From NCBI RefSeq assembly GCF_002117125.1, contig NZ_CP019344.1, positions 372,001-436,000 on the forward strand: a stretch of DNA of 64,000 bases, written 5' to 3'. This stretch comes from Nonlabens spongiae. Lineage in GTDB: Bacteria; Bacteroidota; Bacteroidia; Flavobacteriales; Flavobacteriaceae. The translations under genes and the position numbers were made by a program. The notes beneath the pieces were generated by a model. The model was not told the origin of the DNA. It worked only from the letters and a program-made list of their open reading frames with translations, and ran no database searches. Of this stretch, positions 1-9,387 are shown in pieces. Numbering within the stretch: the stretch's first letter is position 1; each line of letters starts with the position of its first letter.

Positions 1-714
1 CGTTTCACCGCAACAGATGAAGAGGCTGTTCCTCCAGTTTTCATCTTGGATCAAACCTTTTGCCCTAATGTTCAATTTATGGTAAAAGGTGAGGTGCTCT
101 CTGAAGTACGCACTATCGTTTATGCCAGCGGTTCTAAATTCCCCAGTGGTGGGAAATGCACAGCGGGATACTGCATCACTAACGAGGTAGCTCAAGAATT
201 AACTCCAGTACTTAAAAAACATTTAGAGTTGTGTGATAACGAGGCCACGGCGTTTCAATACCATGTCCTTGCCGAGCAATTGCCATCCATGAACGATCGC
301 ATAGCAGCTGCTTACGATAACACTAGAGAGTTTGTAAACTTTATTGAGGACATACTTCCAGAAGCCAAAATCAATTTTGTCTCAGAAGAGCTGGCGGCGA
401 GAGGTTTCACCCCTTCTGTATTTTCCATGGATTTGCCCACAAAGGGAGATACACCAGAGGAGCGCGAGAGCTACAAAAGAGAACTCAATCTCAAATTGAT
501 CCATATGATGATCAATGAGATTCCTGAAGAAAGTAAGTTTTGTGTGAGCTACGGTCAGCTTAAAGGAGTGTACTGGACTGTTCCAGCTACTTCTACTCAA
601 GGAACCACAAAAGAATCTGATAAGGATTACATCGTGCGCGCCTCATTTTCCCCAGACTTGGATATGGATAAGCACAAAGAGGTTTTTAGAGAATTCGTGA
701 AATTGATCAAATAG
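1..714 (+). CDS. Unrecognised conserved-looking protein, 5' end outside window
   Basis: The reading frame is open from the first base of the window, so the N-terminus lies upstream; the first ATG-independent start (TTG at 46) is unlikely to be the true one. The visible 237 residues are soluble, acidic, without signal peptide or membrane segment, and end in a Lys/Phe-rich helix (EFVKLIK). I do not recognise the family. It is followed after 10 bases by the M23 peptidase on the same strand, so the two are probably co-transcribed. A role linked to that peptidase is only a guess. Confidence 0.7.
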   Translation, partial: RFTATDEEAVPPVFILDQTFCPNVQFMVKGEVLSEVRTIVYASGSKFPSGGKCTAGYCITNEVAQELTPVLKKHLELCDNEATAFQYHVLAEQLPSMNDRIAAAYDNTREFVNFIEDILPEAKINFVSEELAARGFTPSVFSMDLPTKGDTPEERESYKRELNLKLIHMMINEIPEESKFCVSYGQLKGVYWTVPATSTQGTTKESDKDYIVRASFSPDLDMDKHKEVFREFVKLIK

Positions 715-724
715 TAGAAGATTC

Positions 725-1384
725 ATGTTCAAGGAATTTCTTGTTCAGAATAATATCGTTCCCGCTCCAGTTATGGATTTGAGCGGGAAGAAGTTGATCA
801 AACTAGACTTAAGCAAGCACAATCAAGAACTGGCTCAGCTGGATTTGAATGATGAGTCTGCTTTTTCAAGATTTATCTCAGACCAGCTTAAAGATGATGA
901 AATAGGTTACGGCGGTTATGGAGAGGAGCGCTCATTGTACAGTCGTAGCGACTTGTTCTCAAGCGAGGAGCCGCGCACGATTCATTTAGGATTGGATCTT
1001 TGGACAGAGGCAGGGACTTCTGTTTTTGCGCCTTTGGACGGTAAAATTCATTCTTTCAACAACCTGGCAGTTCACGGCGATTACGGACCTGTGATTATTT
1101 TAGAACATCAAATTGAGAACCGAGTTTTTTATAGTCTCTATGGCCATCTTTCCGTCAAGTCACTAGAGAATAAAAAAGTAGGTCAAGAGGTTAAAGAAGG
1201 TCAAGAATTCGCTTGGCTGGGGGGCTATCATGAAAATTTTCACTGGCCGCCGCACCTGCACTTTCAACTCATGTTGGATTTGCAAGGGAAGACTGGTGAT
1301 TATTCTGGGGTTTGTAGAAAGTCCGAAAGTTCTGCTTATCTGGAGAATTGTCCTGATCCTGCACTTTTACTGATTGAACAATAG
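725..1384 (+). CDS. M23-family (LytM-type) zinc metallopeptidase
   Basis: The C-terminal half (about residues 85-185 of 219) is a LytM/M23 domain: HxxxD zinc motif H87-D91 in HLGLD, a GHLS motif near residue 140, and the HLH motif at 177-179. Members cut peptide cross-links of peptidoglycan. There is no signal peptide and no LysM domain, so the protein looks cytoplasmic or is exported by an unusual route. The same M23 type is known fused to aminotransferase and phosphotransferase domains in other bacteria, so a non-cell-wall substrate is possible. Start ATG lies 10 bases after the upstream gene. Confidence 0.85.
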   Translation: MFKEFLVQNNIVPAPVMDLSGKKLIKLDLSKHNQELAQLDLNDESAFSRFISDQLKDDEIGYGGYGEERSLYSRSDLFSSEEPRTIHLGLDLWTEAGTSVFAPLDGKIHSFNNLAVHGDYGPVIILEHQIENRVFYSLYGHLSVKSLENKKVGQEVKEGQEFAWLGGYHENFHWPPHLHFQLMLDLQGKTGDYSGVCRKSESSAYLENCPDPALLLIEQ

Positions 1385-1561
1385 GCTTTAATGTCAGAGA
1401 TCTGATATTTGTTGTCCAGTTTCACTTCGCCTCCGCCCAGCGACTGGTGAGAAAGCGAAAACATTCCTTACATAATTATTTATATTAACGATTCCAATTA
1501 GCTCGCGAAGCCTTTTCCCTAAAGTAATTAAGTGATCGCATATAATTTACAGGATAAGAAT

Positions 1562-2377
1562 TTATTTTGATTTTTTACGTCTTAACCATTTACGTCTCCA
1601 CATTAACAATCCTATTGCAATTAAAATTAAAGGCCATACCTTAACTAATAATAAGAATATTTCAATTACGATTTCCCAACCTACTTGTAACGATTCTTTG
1701 AGTTCTGTGAAAAAACCTTTCTCAAAAGTTTCGGGTTCTTCTGTGAAATCAACTTTTTGATAGATCTCAAGATTTATAGTGCTCTGACTTACCTGATCTT
1801 GCAGATATCTTAGACGGCCTTCTTTGGCTTCAATCTCTTCAGTTATTTTTCTGATAGCGTCTTCTGCAGCAATGACATCTTTTATTTCTCCTGATCGATT
1901 GCGTAGTATATCGATGTATCGCTCTCTGACTTCTTTTTTGGTTTTCAATCTACTTTCTACGTCAACAAATTCTTCTGTGACATCATTTGAGCGAATTTCA
2001 AAACGACGCATAAAGGTTGAAGTGCCCTTGATGTCATTAATCAACTTATTGAAATTTTTATCATCTACTCTTATAGTTATGCGGTTCATGACCTCATAAT
2101 TGGAACTTGTGAGGTCCATATGTGATATAAAAGCTCCATATTTTGAACAGAGTTGTGAGATATTTTGGGTGGCGTCATCAACATCATCAACCTGAAACTC
2201 TAGATTTGCATTCCAGATAATTTTTCTATTTGCTGGAGCTTGAGGTTTTTCGACGTTGTAATTAGAAGCTGGGGTAGCTTGATTAGCCACTGCAAAAGAT
2301 TCAGAGAAATTGTCCCGATCCGCTTCGCAAGAAAGTAGGGAGATTAAAACTATAAGAAGTAAACCATAACTTTTCAT
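1562..2377 (-). CDS. DUF4349 domain lipoprotein
   Basis: The 271-residue product starts with a lipoprotein signal (LISLLSC, Cys17). Residues about 50-220 match the DUF4349 pattern: an IIWNANLEFQV strand, NRITIRVD, the DVTEEFVDVESRLK signature, then a coiled-coil-like Glu/Arg-rich stretch ending in RLRYLQDQVSQST. A single membrane helix near 235-260 is followed by a basic RRKWLRRKKSK tail. The topology (lipid anchor, periplasmic coiled coil, TM, basic tail) is typical of the family, whose function is unknown. It stands alone between the M23 gene and a region of decayed genes. Confidence 0.88.
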   Translation of the reverse strand: MKSYGLLLIVLISLLSCEADRDNFSESFAVANQATPASNYNVEKPQAPANRKIIWNANLEFQVDDVDDATQNISQLCSKYGAFISHMDLTSSNYEVMNRITIRVDDKNFNKLINDIKGTSTFMRRFEIRSNDVTEEFVDVESRLKTKKEVRERYIDILRNRSGEIKDVIAAEDAIRKITEEIEAKEGRLRYLQDQVSQSTINLEIYQKVDFTEEPETFEKGFFTELKESLQVGWEIVIEIFLLLVKVWPLILIAIGLLMWRRKWLRRKKSK

Positions 2378-2526
2378 ATCAAATTGCTTAGATGTAGTAA
2401 ATCATTATAACTATTAACGTAAAATTCTTCATTTTATGCTGAAACAGAGTGAACTGCTTGCATAGACTCAATGAACACCATGTTTTGTACCAAAGATTGA
2501 CAAGATGATATTTCTAAGATCTATTA

Positions 2527-2542
2527 CGCTTTCGCGAAAGCG
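2527..2542. repeat. 16-bp palindrome copy 1 (intergenic)
   Basis: Perfect CGCTTTCGCGAAAGCG, lying between the DUF4349 gene and the MFS remnant, followed by AGAACA. Confidence 0.95.
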
Positions 2543-2625
2543 AGAACAACATCAACAGTCTTGAGATACGACGAAAGTTCAATCAAATGGGAATGGGAAT
2601 TTTCTTGAATATTTCAAATTCTGTA

Positions 2626-3029
2626 TCAGCTCTTGTAGAATAAGGCAAAAAGTCCGAGAATCGGCCCGATTGCGAGAAATGTAAATAGAAGGGTTACATC
2701 TATATAATCCATCATCAAATTGATGATCTGGATGCTAACTATAGAAATTGTAAAACCTATACAGTTTACAAGTGTTAAAGCAGCTCCACGGATTTCTGGT
2801 AAGGCGCTTTGAGCTACCTGAGTAGACAATAATGGTGAATCTGCAGTCACGGCCATTCCCCATAACATCAAAAAACCTAGAAAAATGATTTGATAATCTG
2901 TCATGAAAAGTACTGGTGAGAGCAAACAGCAAATCCCACTAGTTTCTCGGAGAGTCTGCCATAAATGCCCCAAACCGCTCCTAATATCAAAGCTCCTGAG
3001 ACGATGAGTATTACGATAAAGGTAGTCAT
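2626..3029 (-). pseudogene. MFS transporter remnant (C-terminal part, frameshifted)
   Basis: Read on the minus strand, an ORF starting at 3029 (MTTFIVILIVSGALILGAVW, then GIYGRLSEKL) runs into a stop after GFAVCSH. The neighbouring frame continues the transporter (CLLSPVLFMTDYQ, FLGFLMLWGMAVTADSPL, IRGAALTLVNCIGF) to a stop at 2626. Together they give only the last three or four membrane helices of a roughly 400-residue major facilitator protein. The N-terminal two thirds are not found upstream. The gene is therefore truncated and frameshifted. Family assignment rests on the ADSPL...GAALTLVNCIGF pattern known from MFS permeases. Confidence 0.75.
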
Positions 3030-3081
3030 ATCAAGCAGATTTTTGTAAGGCTATGATGATGGATTCAAAAAATAGACAATC

Positions 3082-3231
3082 TCAGTTCCTTTTAAAAATG
3101 TAGATTATTATTCCTGTAACAAAGAATCCGGCTTCAGAAATTTGACCTATGATTGGATCTGCCCAGTGAAGTATTGTCATTATTGAGCTAATCATTATCA
3201 GAAGAACGCCTAATATTATTAAAAGGAATGA
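3082..3231 (-). pseudogene. Fragment of a small membrane protein
   Basis: A minus-strand frame reading FLLIILGVLLIMISSI, then ILHWADPIIGQISEAGFF and a final IYIFKRN runs to a stop at 3082. It has two hydrophobic segments but is preceded by a stop codon (TAG) with no start codon, so it is the C-terminal remnant of a two-helix protein. The HWADPIIG motif between helices recalls small flavobacterial membrane proteins with HWP motifs. It lies in the same decayed island as the MFS and the next remnant. Confidence 0.45.
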
Positions 3232-3293
3232 ATGCTAAAGCCCTCATGTCCCACTAAAGTACTAATTTTAAGTATGGACACATTTAGTCTAAT

Positions 3294-3306
3294 TTTCGCG
3301 AAAGCG
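3294..3306. repeat. Partial palindrome copy (right half intact)
   Basis: TTTCGCGAAAGCG followed by AGAACAT. The left arm is AATT instead of CGC, so this is a degenerate copy of the 16-bp palindrome inside the decayed island. Confidence 0.7.
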
Positions 3307-3362
3307 AGAACATCCCGCTCGCTACTTTTCAAGAAACAATATAACTTGAAAGCTAAATCCTG

Positions 3363-3735
3363 TTACGATTTGGCCATAGCTCCTTTTATAAATTGGATTC
3401 CACCAAACACGATAGCACCCCAAAATATATAACCCAGATCAGCCACGGTTGCAAAACACCGCCCAGACACCAGGCGTCGCCTAACAGCATGTCTCTGGTA
3501 CTGCTATTACTGCCTTCCTCTGCGGCCATGTCATAAACCACGCCGTTCTTCTTATTCTAAATGAAGTCCTGAGGTGGGCGGCTCGCTGTGGTTTCATGCC
3601 TTTTTGAGTAAGTATGGCGTGAGCCTCCTCAGAAGTTTTATTTTGTTCCACGATTAAATCAGAGGCAACTTAGTAGTACTGGTCCGCAGTGAGAAGAGGT
3701 TGGGTAGTGAGATTAGGCTCTATAGAATGGTAAGA
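3363..3735 (-). pseudogene. Decayed small membrane protein gene
   Basis: On the minus strand the frame DLGYIFWGAIVFGGIQFIKG AMAKS ends at 3363, but upstream the same protein continues in other frames: NSSTRDMLLGDAWCLGGVL (about 3450-3510) and EEAHAILTQKGMK (about 3600-3640). The pieces are in the order expected for one protein with an N-terminal helix-forming region and two membrane segments. At least two frameshifts or stops separate them. I recognise the C-terminal pattern as common in flavobacterial small membrane proteins of unknown function; the upper boundary is approximate. Confidence 0.5.
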
Positions 3736-3816
3736 TTGATTAAAAAGATCTGTTGTATATAGGCCGTTCAGCTATGACGTGAACAACCTCTAGACGCATG
3801 GAGCTGGATTCTGCTC

Positions 3817-3857
3817 AAAAAAAATCCCCTCACCAAGTAGATGAGGGGATCAAAAAA
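3817..3857 (-). terminator. Rho-independent terminator of rpoD
   Basis: Stem ATCCCCTCA (3824-3832) pairs with TGAGGGGAT (3842-3850). On the minus strand the stem is followed by a run of U (complement of the A run 3817-3823). It lies just past the rpoD stop. Confidence 0.85.
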
Positions 3858-3871
3858 ATAGGGAGATTTAA

Positions 3872-4735
3872 TTATCCCAAATATGATTTCAAAATTTTGC
3901 TGCGTGAATTTTGACGCAGTCTCTTGATACCTTTTTCCTTGATCTGGCGCACGCGCTCGCGGGTCAGGTCAAATGTTTCTCCTATCTCTTCAAGACTCAT
4001 GGGTTGTTGATTCCCGATACCGAAATAAAGCGAAATAACATCTGCTTCTTTCTGGCTTAAGGTCTCTAGTGCGCGGGTGATCTCTAAGGTGAGCGACTCG
4101 TGCATCAAATCACGGTCTGGATTAGGTGATTCACCACTACGTACAACATCATAGAGGTTTGAAGTTTCCCCTTCTTTAAGCGGTGCATCCATGGACACGT
4201 GGCGACCTGCATTTTTAAGGGATTGTTTCACGTCGCTTACGGTCATGTCCAGCTCCTTTGCAAGTTCTTCTGGTGATGGTGGACGCTCATGTAATTGTTC
4301 AAGGTGTGAAAAAGCCTTGTTGATCTTGTTGATCGAACCGATTTTGTTCAACGGTAGTCGCACGATACGTGACTGCTCTGCTAGTGCTTGGAGAATCGAC
4401 TGGCGTATCCACCATACCGCGTAGGATATGAATTTGAATCCGCGAGTTTCATCAAATCTTTTTGCAGCCTTTACAAGTCCGGCGTTTCCTTCGTTGATGA
4501 GATCGGGTAATTTAAGCCCTTGATTCTGGTACTGCTTAGCTACAGAAACCACAAAACGTAAGTTTGCTGTCGTTAAACGCTCCAGGGCCCTCTGATCACC
4601 TTTTTTGATACGCTGTGCGAGCTCCACTTCTTCTTCGGCTGTAATCAAGTCGATTTTTGAAATGTCCTGTAGATACTTGTCCAGCGATTTAGATTCCCTA
4701 TTGGTAACCTGCTTGGTGATTTTGAGTTGTCTCAT
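3872..4735 (-). CDS. rpoD: Primary sigma factor RpoD/SigA, Bacteroidota type
   Basis: Directs RNA polymerase to the Bacteroidota promoter (TTG / TAnnTTTG). The 287 residues contain region 1.2 ([20 protein letters not shown]), region 2 with the core-binding and -10-recognising segment ([42 protein letters not shown]), region 3, and region 4 with the helix-turn-helix [20 protein letters not shown] near the end. It lacks the long acidic region 1.1 of E. coli RpoD; this short form is the normal primary sigma factor of the phylum. It is single-gene, with its own terminator and a 450-base upstream region. Confidence 0.97.
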   Translation of the reverse strand: MRQLKITKQVTNRESKSLDKYLQDISKIDLITAEEEVELAQRIKKGDQRALERLTTANLRFVVSVAKQYQNQGLKLPDLINEGNAGLVKAAKRFDETRGFKFISYAVWWIRQSILQALAEQSRIVRLPLNKIGSINKINKAFSHLEQLHERPPSPEELAKELDMTVSDVKQSLKNAGRHVSMDAPLKEGETSNLYDVVRSGESPNPDRDLMHESLTLEITRALETLSQKEADVISLYFGIGNQQPMSLEEIGETFDLTRERVRQIKEKGIKRLRQNSRSKILKSYLG

Positions 4736-5188
4736 TGAATGAATTAAGATTAATAATAAAACTGCCAGCTTTTGACAGCATTTTACTGTAGCAAAAATTA
4801 TACCATACAGGCTGTGTCAGGTGAGTCTGTAAGATTCATTTTTGCCACCTTATATTAGTCGTATTTTTCTCCAGATGTTACAAGCAAATGTTTGTTTTAC
4901 AAGTTGAAGGTTAAACAAAAAAACCTGAACCACTGTAAACACTACTCTTACGTTACAGCAAAAATTTTTAAAAAAAATCAAATTATTGTTTTGCCTTACG
5001 TATAAGAATGCATTACGAAGATGTTAAAAGCTGATATCTTAATCTATGTTAAAGTTTTCGTTTCATTATTTCTCTGACATTCCGTCTATTCAATCTAGGT
5101 CTCTGGATAAGCTGCCAGGCTATGCTCTGTCATGAAGTATCTTCAAAACTCACTCGATTCCTGTCAGTAAATAGATCGTTTCCTAGAG
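4736..5188. other. Gene-free upstream region of rpoD
   Basis: About 450 bases, AT-rich, without a credible ORF. It must contain the rpoD promoter on the minus strand. The nearest match to a -7 box is TAATTTTTG (minus strand, about 4795-4803), which has one extra base compared with TAnnTTTG, so I do not call a promoter. Confidence 0.5.
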
Positions 5189-6610
5189 TTAATATCTCAA
5201 CTCGCTGGCTTTGACTTGATAATCAAATTGTTTTTGTCCCTGACTATCATAAATCGTGAGTTTCAATTGCCGATTCTTACGATCACCAGTAACGTTCAAA
5301 ATACCAAAGTTATGCTCATAAAACGTCTTGCCCTCTACTTGAAAACTGTTCCCTTCATCTCTTGCAGCATGTGTACCCGCAGTAAGTGGAGAGCAGGTAA
5401 TGTCGATGAGTGGGTAGGCATTCTCACGCTCCATACGTGAGATCTCCGTGTGATGTCGGTCTCCACTTAAGAAGATCACACCAGAAATGCGCTCCTCGTG
5501 CAATCTTTTAAGCAATTTTTCCCTTTCGCCGGGATAGGTCGCATAGTTCTCATATTTTGCGGCATCGCTCACGATCTGTCCACCAGCAACCACGATTTTA
5601 AAACTGGCTCTGCTCGCCGTGAGTGCGTCGATCAACCAGTCCAGTTGTTCTTTGCCAAAGTAGGCCTTGTCCCTGTCACGAGATCGGTTAGGTGCACGAT
5701 GGTAGCGATCATCGAGCATAAAGAACTCCACATCTGCCGTGGCAAAATGGCTTGTGATACCGCCTTTGCCTGTTGCATTTGTATTGAAATTTCCCCAGTA
5801 GGTATTAAAAATACGTTCTGAGATCTTTTTGTTTACATAACTACGGTCGCTATCATTAGGTCCATAATCATGGTCATCCCAGATGGCATAATTGTGAACA
5901 CTTGCCAGTAAAGCTTGCATTTCTGGAAGTGAGCGTGTATGACGGTAGCGATGCTCGATGCCGGTTTCGGTCAGGAAATCTGGTGTGCGTAGATACATAT
6001 TATCGCCCATCCATAACATCATATCGGGATCTTGTTCCAGAATTGAGTTGAAAATTTCATATCCCCCACCATAAGGTTCAGGCCGGTCGTCGCGCTCCTC
6101 ATTTATAAAAGAACAGCTTCCTATAGCGATACTGAGCGCTGGTGGCTCGGTGCGGTATTGCCACAATTCTTGGGTTTGAAACTCAGTTTTGTAGGGAAAT
6201 TCCAGTTTCTCATCGTTGATATAAACATCATATTGATACGTAGTGCCGTATTCCAAATCAGTAGGGAAGAGCTTTGCGATGTGATAATCTTCTTGAGTTG
6301 TAGTGACCTGCTGCGTGTATCTTTCGTCTATTCCTTTTGAACGGTAGGCGATTTTAACTCGAGCACTTTCAGTGGTTTGCACCCAGATCAATAGCTCCCT
6401 GAATCCAGAATAGCCCAGCATGGGACCGGCTTGTAAGAGATCTGTTGCGGTTTTGGAAACGGGTATATCTTCTGCGTAAACAGGTCCTTTTACTTGAATG
6501 ACAGAAGTTATTTCGCTGTCGTTTGATTTGGAAAGTGGGTGAGATGTTTCCGCTTTCGCGAAAGCGTAACTCATCAATAGCATCACCATCAATTTCAATC
6601 TTAGAATCAT
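5189..6610 (-). CDS. PhoD-like secreted metallophosphatase
   Basis: Secreted alkaline phosphatase/phosphodiesterase of the PhoD family (metallophosphatase fold, usually iron/calcium). The 473 residues carry a signal peptide (1-20), an N-terminal beta domain, and the catalytic motifs GSCSF (164-168), MGDN (201-204), WDDHDYG (244-250), LDDRYHR (299-305) and GDRHH (383-387). The 16-bp palindrome at 6551-6566 encodes residues 16-20, AFAKA, at the end of the signal peptide; its AKA fits the AxA signal-peptidase I site. Monocistronic, with a large gap before rpoD. Phosphate control is plausible but no Pho box was found. Confidence 0.92.
   Translation of the reverse strand: MILRLKLMVMLLMSYAFAKAETSHPLSKSNDSEITSVIQVKGPVYAEDIPVSKTATDLLQAGPMLGYSGFRELLIWVQTTESARVKIAYRSKGIDERYTQQVTTTQEDYHIAKLFPTDLEYGTTYQYDVYINDEKLEFPYKTEFQTQELWQYRTEPPALSIAIGSCSFINEERDDRPEPYGGGYEIFNSILEQDPDMMLWMGDNMYLRTPDFLTETGIEHRYRHTRSLPEMQALLASVHNYAIWDDHDYGPNDSDRSYVNKKISERIFNTYWGNFNTNATGKGGITSHFATADVEFFMLDDRYHRAPNRSRDRDKAYFGKEQLDWLIDALTASRASFKIVVAGGQIVSDAAKYENYATYPGEREKLLKRLHEERISGVIFLSGDRHHTEISRMERENAYPLIDITCSPLTAGTHAARDEGNSFQVEGKTFYEHNFGILNVTGDRKNRQLKLTIYDSQGQKQFDYQVKASELRY
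6551..6566. repeat. 16-bp palindrome copy 2 (in phoD-like signal peptide)
   Basis: Perfect copy; read in the AFAKA phase, it supplies the signal-peptidase cleavage region of the PhoD-like protein. Confidence 0.95.
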
Positions 6611-6776
6611 ATCATCTGGAATTTGCGCTAAAAATAGGAGCTAAATATAGGAGTTAGACCTATGCAATGTTTAAGCAATTGTTATTTCAGAAGTAAGAGT
6701 TTATTAATTACTATTGAGATTGATTTGCATGTATGAACGCGCTTAAAACCTACCAGTATTTAGTATACTTGTATCC

Positions 6777-9227
6777 ATGTCCCATTTTATAGACGTCATT
6801 CTGCCATTGCCGTTAGAGCGGTTCTTTGCCTACAGCATCACCCCTGCAGAGGCTGATTATATCCAGCCAGGGATGCGTGTGGCGGTTCCCTTCGGTAAAT
6901 CAAAAATCTATACGGGAATCGTAGATCGCGTGCATCAAGAAGAACCCGTCGCTTATGAGGTACGAGACATTGAATTCATCGTAGATGATACGCCTATAGT
7001 AACTCAAGACCAGCTTAAACTCTGGCGGTGGATTGCGTCCTATTACGTTTGTAGTGTGGGCCAAGTCATGCGGGCGGCTTTGCCAAAATCCCTTATGCTG
7101 GAAAGTGAGACCATCGTTTTGAAAAACGAACAAAGCAATCACGATGAAGATGAACTGGATGACAAGGAATTTTTGATACTCGAGGCGCTGGAAAATAGAA
7201 ACGCCCTCAAGGTTCAAGAAGTTATGGACATTGTAGATCGCAAGTCTGTTTTACCACTACTGAGAGACATGCTGGACAAGAATTACATCTTGCTCAAAGA
7301 AGAAGTTTACAATACCTACAAACCCAAGCTTGAAAAATACATTTACCTGCATGAGCACTACCGTGACGAGGAACGCCTAAAAAATCTACTGGACGATATG
7401 ACTCGCGCCCACCAGCAGCGCAACGCGGTCATGACGCTCTTCATGCTCAAAACCGGTAATAAGGATGTGACTAAAAAAGCGCTGATGGAACGCGCTCAGG
7501 TTACCAGTAGCGTGATCAAGGCACTCGTTGATAAAGAAATATTTATAGAAGTAGAGAAAGCGGTAGATCGCGTGCTCGATGAGCGTATGGATGGCGAAGA
7601 CCTATATGAGCTCAACCAAGACCAAGCCGTCGCCATGACACAAATCAAAGCCAGTTTTGAAGAAGATAAGGTGACACTTCTACATGGTGTGACTTCCAGC
7701 GGAAAGACCGAGATCTATGTTAGATTGATCAAGGAGATTCTAGAAAAAGGTAAACAAGCGCTTTATCTATTACCCGAGATTGCACTGACTACTCAACTCA
7801 TAGGAAGGCTCAAATTTTTCTTTAAACATCAGGTACTGGTGTTTCATTCTAAATACAGCTTGAATGAACGACTGGAAGTTTGGCAGCATATTATAGATGC
7901 AAAGGAACCTTACGTCATCATAGGCGCCAGAAGTGCCGTTTTGTTGCCTTTTCAAAATTTACGACTCATCATTGTAGATGAAGAACACGAGACCAGTTTC
8001 AAGCAGCAAGATCCAGCACCTCGATACCATGCTCGGGACACCGCGATTGTCTTGGCCAAAGTCAAGTCGGCGCGCGTGTTATTGGGAAGTGCTACGCCCA
8101 GTATCGAGAGTTATTATAATGCTACAACTGGCAAGTACAGCCTGGTAGAACTTAAAAGAAGGTTCAAAAATATTAAGATGCCAGAGATTAACATGATCGA
8201 TCTTAAAGTCAAGCATCATAAAAAGCGTATGAAAGGCCATTTTTCTGACACGCTTATCGAGCACATGCACGAGGCTTTTGCAGATAATAAACAAGTCATC
8301 TTGTTTCAGAATCGGCGTGGTTTTGCGCCCATTTTAGAATGTGAGACCTGTGGCAACGCACCGCAATGTCCTAACTGTGACGTGAGTCTTACCTATCACC
8401 AGTACAAGAACCAGTTGCGCTGTCACTATTGCGGCTACCACACCTACATTCCCAAAGAGTGTCCTACTTGTTCCAGCACGGCGCTGGATACTAAAGGTTT
8501 TGGCACCGAGCAAGTGGAGCAGGAGTTTATGGAACTGTTTCCCGACCATAAAATCGCGCGCATGGATCTGGATACTACCCGAGGAAAGAACAGCTATGAG
8601 AAGCTCATTGCAAAAGTAGATACCGGAGCCGTGGATTGTCTCGTGGGAACCCAAATGATTACCAAAGGTCTAGATTTTAGAAATGTGGATCTGGTAGGCG
8701 TGATGAATTCAGACAGCATGCTCAACTTTCCAGATTTCAGATCGCACGAGCGCTGTTTTCAATTGCTTACCCAAGTCGCCGGTCGCGCCGGCCGTACAGA
8801 GAATAGGGGAAAGGTGCTTATTCAAACCTATAACCCTGATCACATGATCTTGCAGCAGGTGAGTACCTACGACTATTCCACTTTTTTCAGGGAGCAGCTG
8901 GAAGATCGGTATCAGTTCAAATATCCGCCGTACCATCGTTTGATACGCATTACATTTAAGCATCGCGATTACAACTTCACCCAAGAATCTGCCCAATGGT
9001 TTGTAAATGCCTTGAATCAGATACCGCATGGGGTTCAGGTATTGGGACCTGAATTTCCAGCCGTGGCGCGCATCAGGAATAAATACCTCACGCACGTAGT
9101 TGTAAAAATTGGTAAACAGCACGAAGTGAACAAGATCAAGGGCTATATCGTAAAAGTGCGCCGTAGTTTTGAGGCGATCAAGCAATACCGCTCCGTGCGC
9201 TGCAATGTGGATGTAGATGCTTACTAG
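6777..9227 (+). CDS. priA: Primosomal protein N' (PriA), replication-restart helicase
   Basis: PriA recognises stalled forks and D-loops and reloads the replicative helicase. The 816 residues show the N-terminal DNA-binding domain (FIDVILPLPLERFFAYSIT), a superfamily 2 helicase core with Walker A GVTSSGKTE near 305 and DEEH near 400, the zinc-binding insertion with paired CxxC motifs (CETCG, CPNC, CHYCG, CPTC, about 520-565), motif VI QVAGRAGR, and the C-terminal KIKGYIVKVRR end. Length is slightly above the usual 730 because of a charged insertion at about 120-260. A -7-like TATACTTG at 6763-6770 lies 6 bases before the ATG. Confidence 0.97.
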   Translation: MSHFIDVILPLPLERFFAYSITPAEADYIQPGMRVAVPFGKSKIYTGIVDRVHQEEPVAYEVRDIEFIVDDTPIVTQDQLKLWRWIASYYVCSVGQVMRAALPKSLMLESETIVLKNEQSNHDEDELDDKEFLILEALENRNALKVQEVMDIVDRKSVLPLLRDMLDKNYILLKEEVYNTYKPKLEKYIYLHEHYRDEERLKNLLDDMTRAHQQRNAVMTLFMLKTGNKDVTKKALMERAQVTSSVIKALVDKEIFIEVEKAVDRVLDERMDGEDLYELNQDQAVAMTQIKASFEEDKVTLLHGVTSSGKTEIYVRLIKEILEKGKQALYLLPEIALTTQLIGRLKFFFKHQVLVFHSKYSLNERLEVWQHIIDAKEPYVIIGARSAVLLPFQNLRLIIVDEEHETSFKQQDPAPRYHARDTAIVLAKVKSARVLLGSATPSIESYYNATTGKYSLVELKRRFKNIKMPEINMIDLKVKHHKKRMKGHFSDTLIEHMHEAFADNKQVILFQNRRGFAPILECETCGNAPQCPNCDVSLTYHQYKNQLRCHYCGYHTYIPKECPTCSSTALDTKGFGTEQVEQEFMELFPDHKIARMDLDTTRGKNSYEKLIAKVDTGAVDCLVGTQMITKGLDFRNVDLVGVMNSDSMLNFPDFRSHERCFQLLTQVAGRAGRTENRGKVLIQTYNPDHMILQQVSTYDYSTFFREQLEDRYQFKYPPYHRLIRITFKHRDYNFTQESAQWFVNALNQIPHGVQVLGPEFPAVARIRNKYLTHVVVKIGKQHEVNKIKGYIVKVRRSFEAIKQYRSVRCNVDVDAY

Positions 9228-9233
9228 GGATTT

Positions 9234-9249
9234 CGCTTTCGCGAAAGCG
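9234..9249. repeat. 16-bp palindrome copy 3 (intergenic)
   Basis: Perfect copy six bases after the priA stop codon, followed by AGATTAA. Confidence 0.95.
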
Positions 9250-9387
9250 AGATTAAACATGTGGGCGGCGTGGCGCTAAAGTGAGATCGATATTAAATCA
9301 CTGATGGCTGAATCACTTTTCAAGGTGCACATGTGTTTAGATGGATAGGATCATTGAGCAGATTTGATATTCAGCATAAATACAGCC

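Noticed and set aside
1421..1460. A further split copy of the 16-bp palindrome near GAAAGCGAAAAC
   Set aside because: Only the right arm resembles the repeat; the left arm does not, so the match is too weak to count.
3232..3432. A plus-strand ORF of 66 residues in the decayed island
   Set aside because: It runs opposite to readable gene remnants and passes through a partial palindrome; a shadow of the pseudogene.
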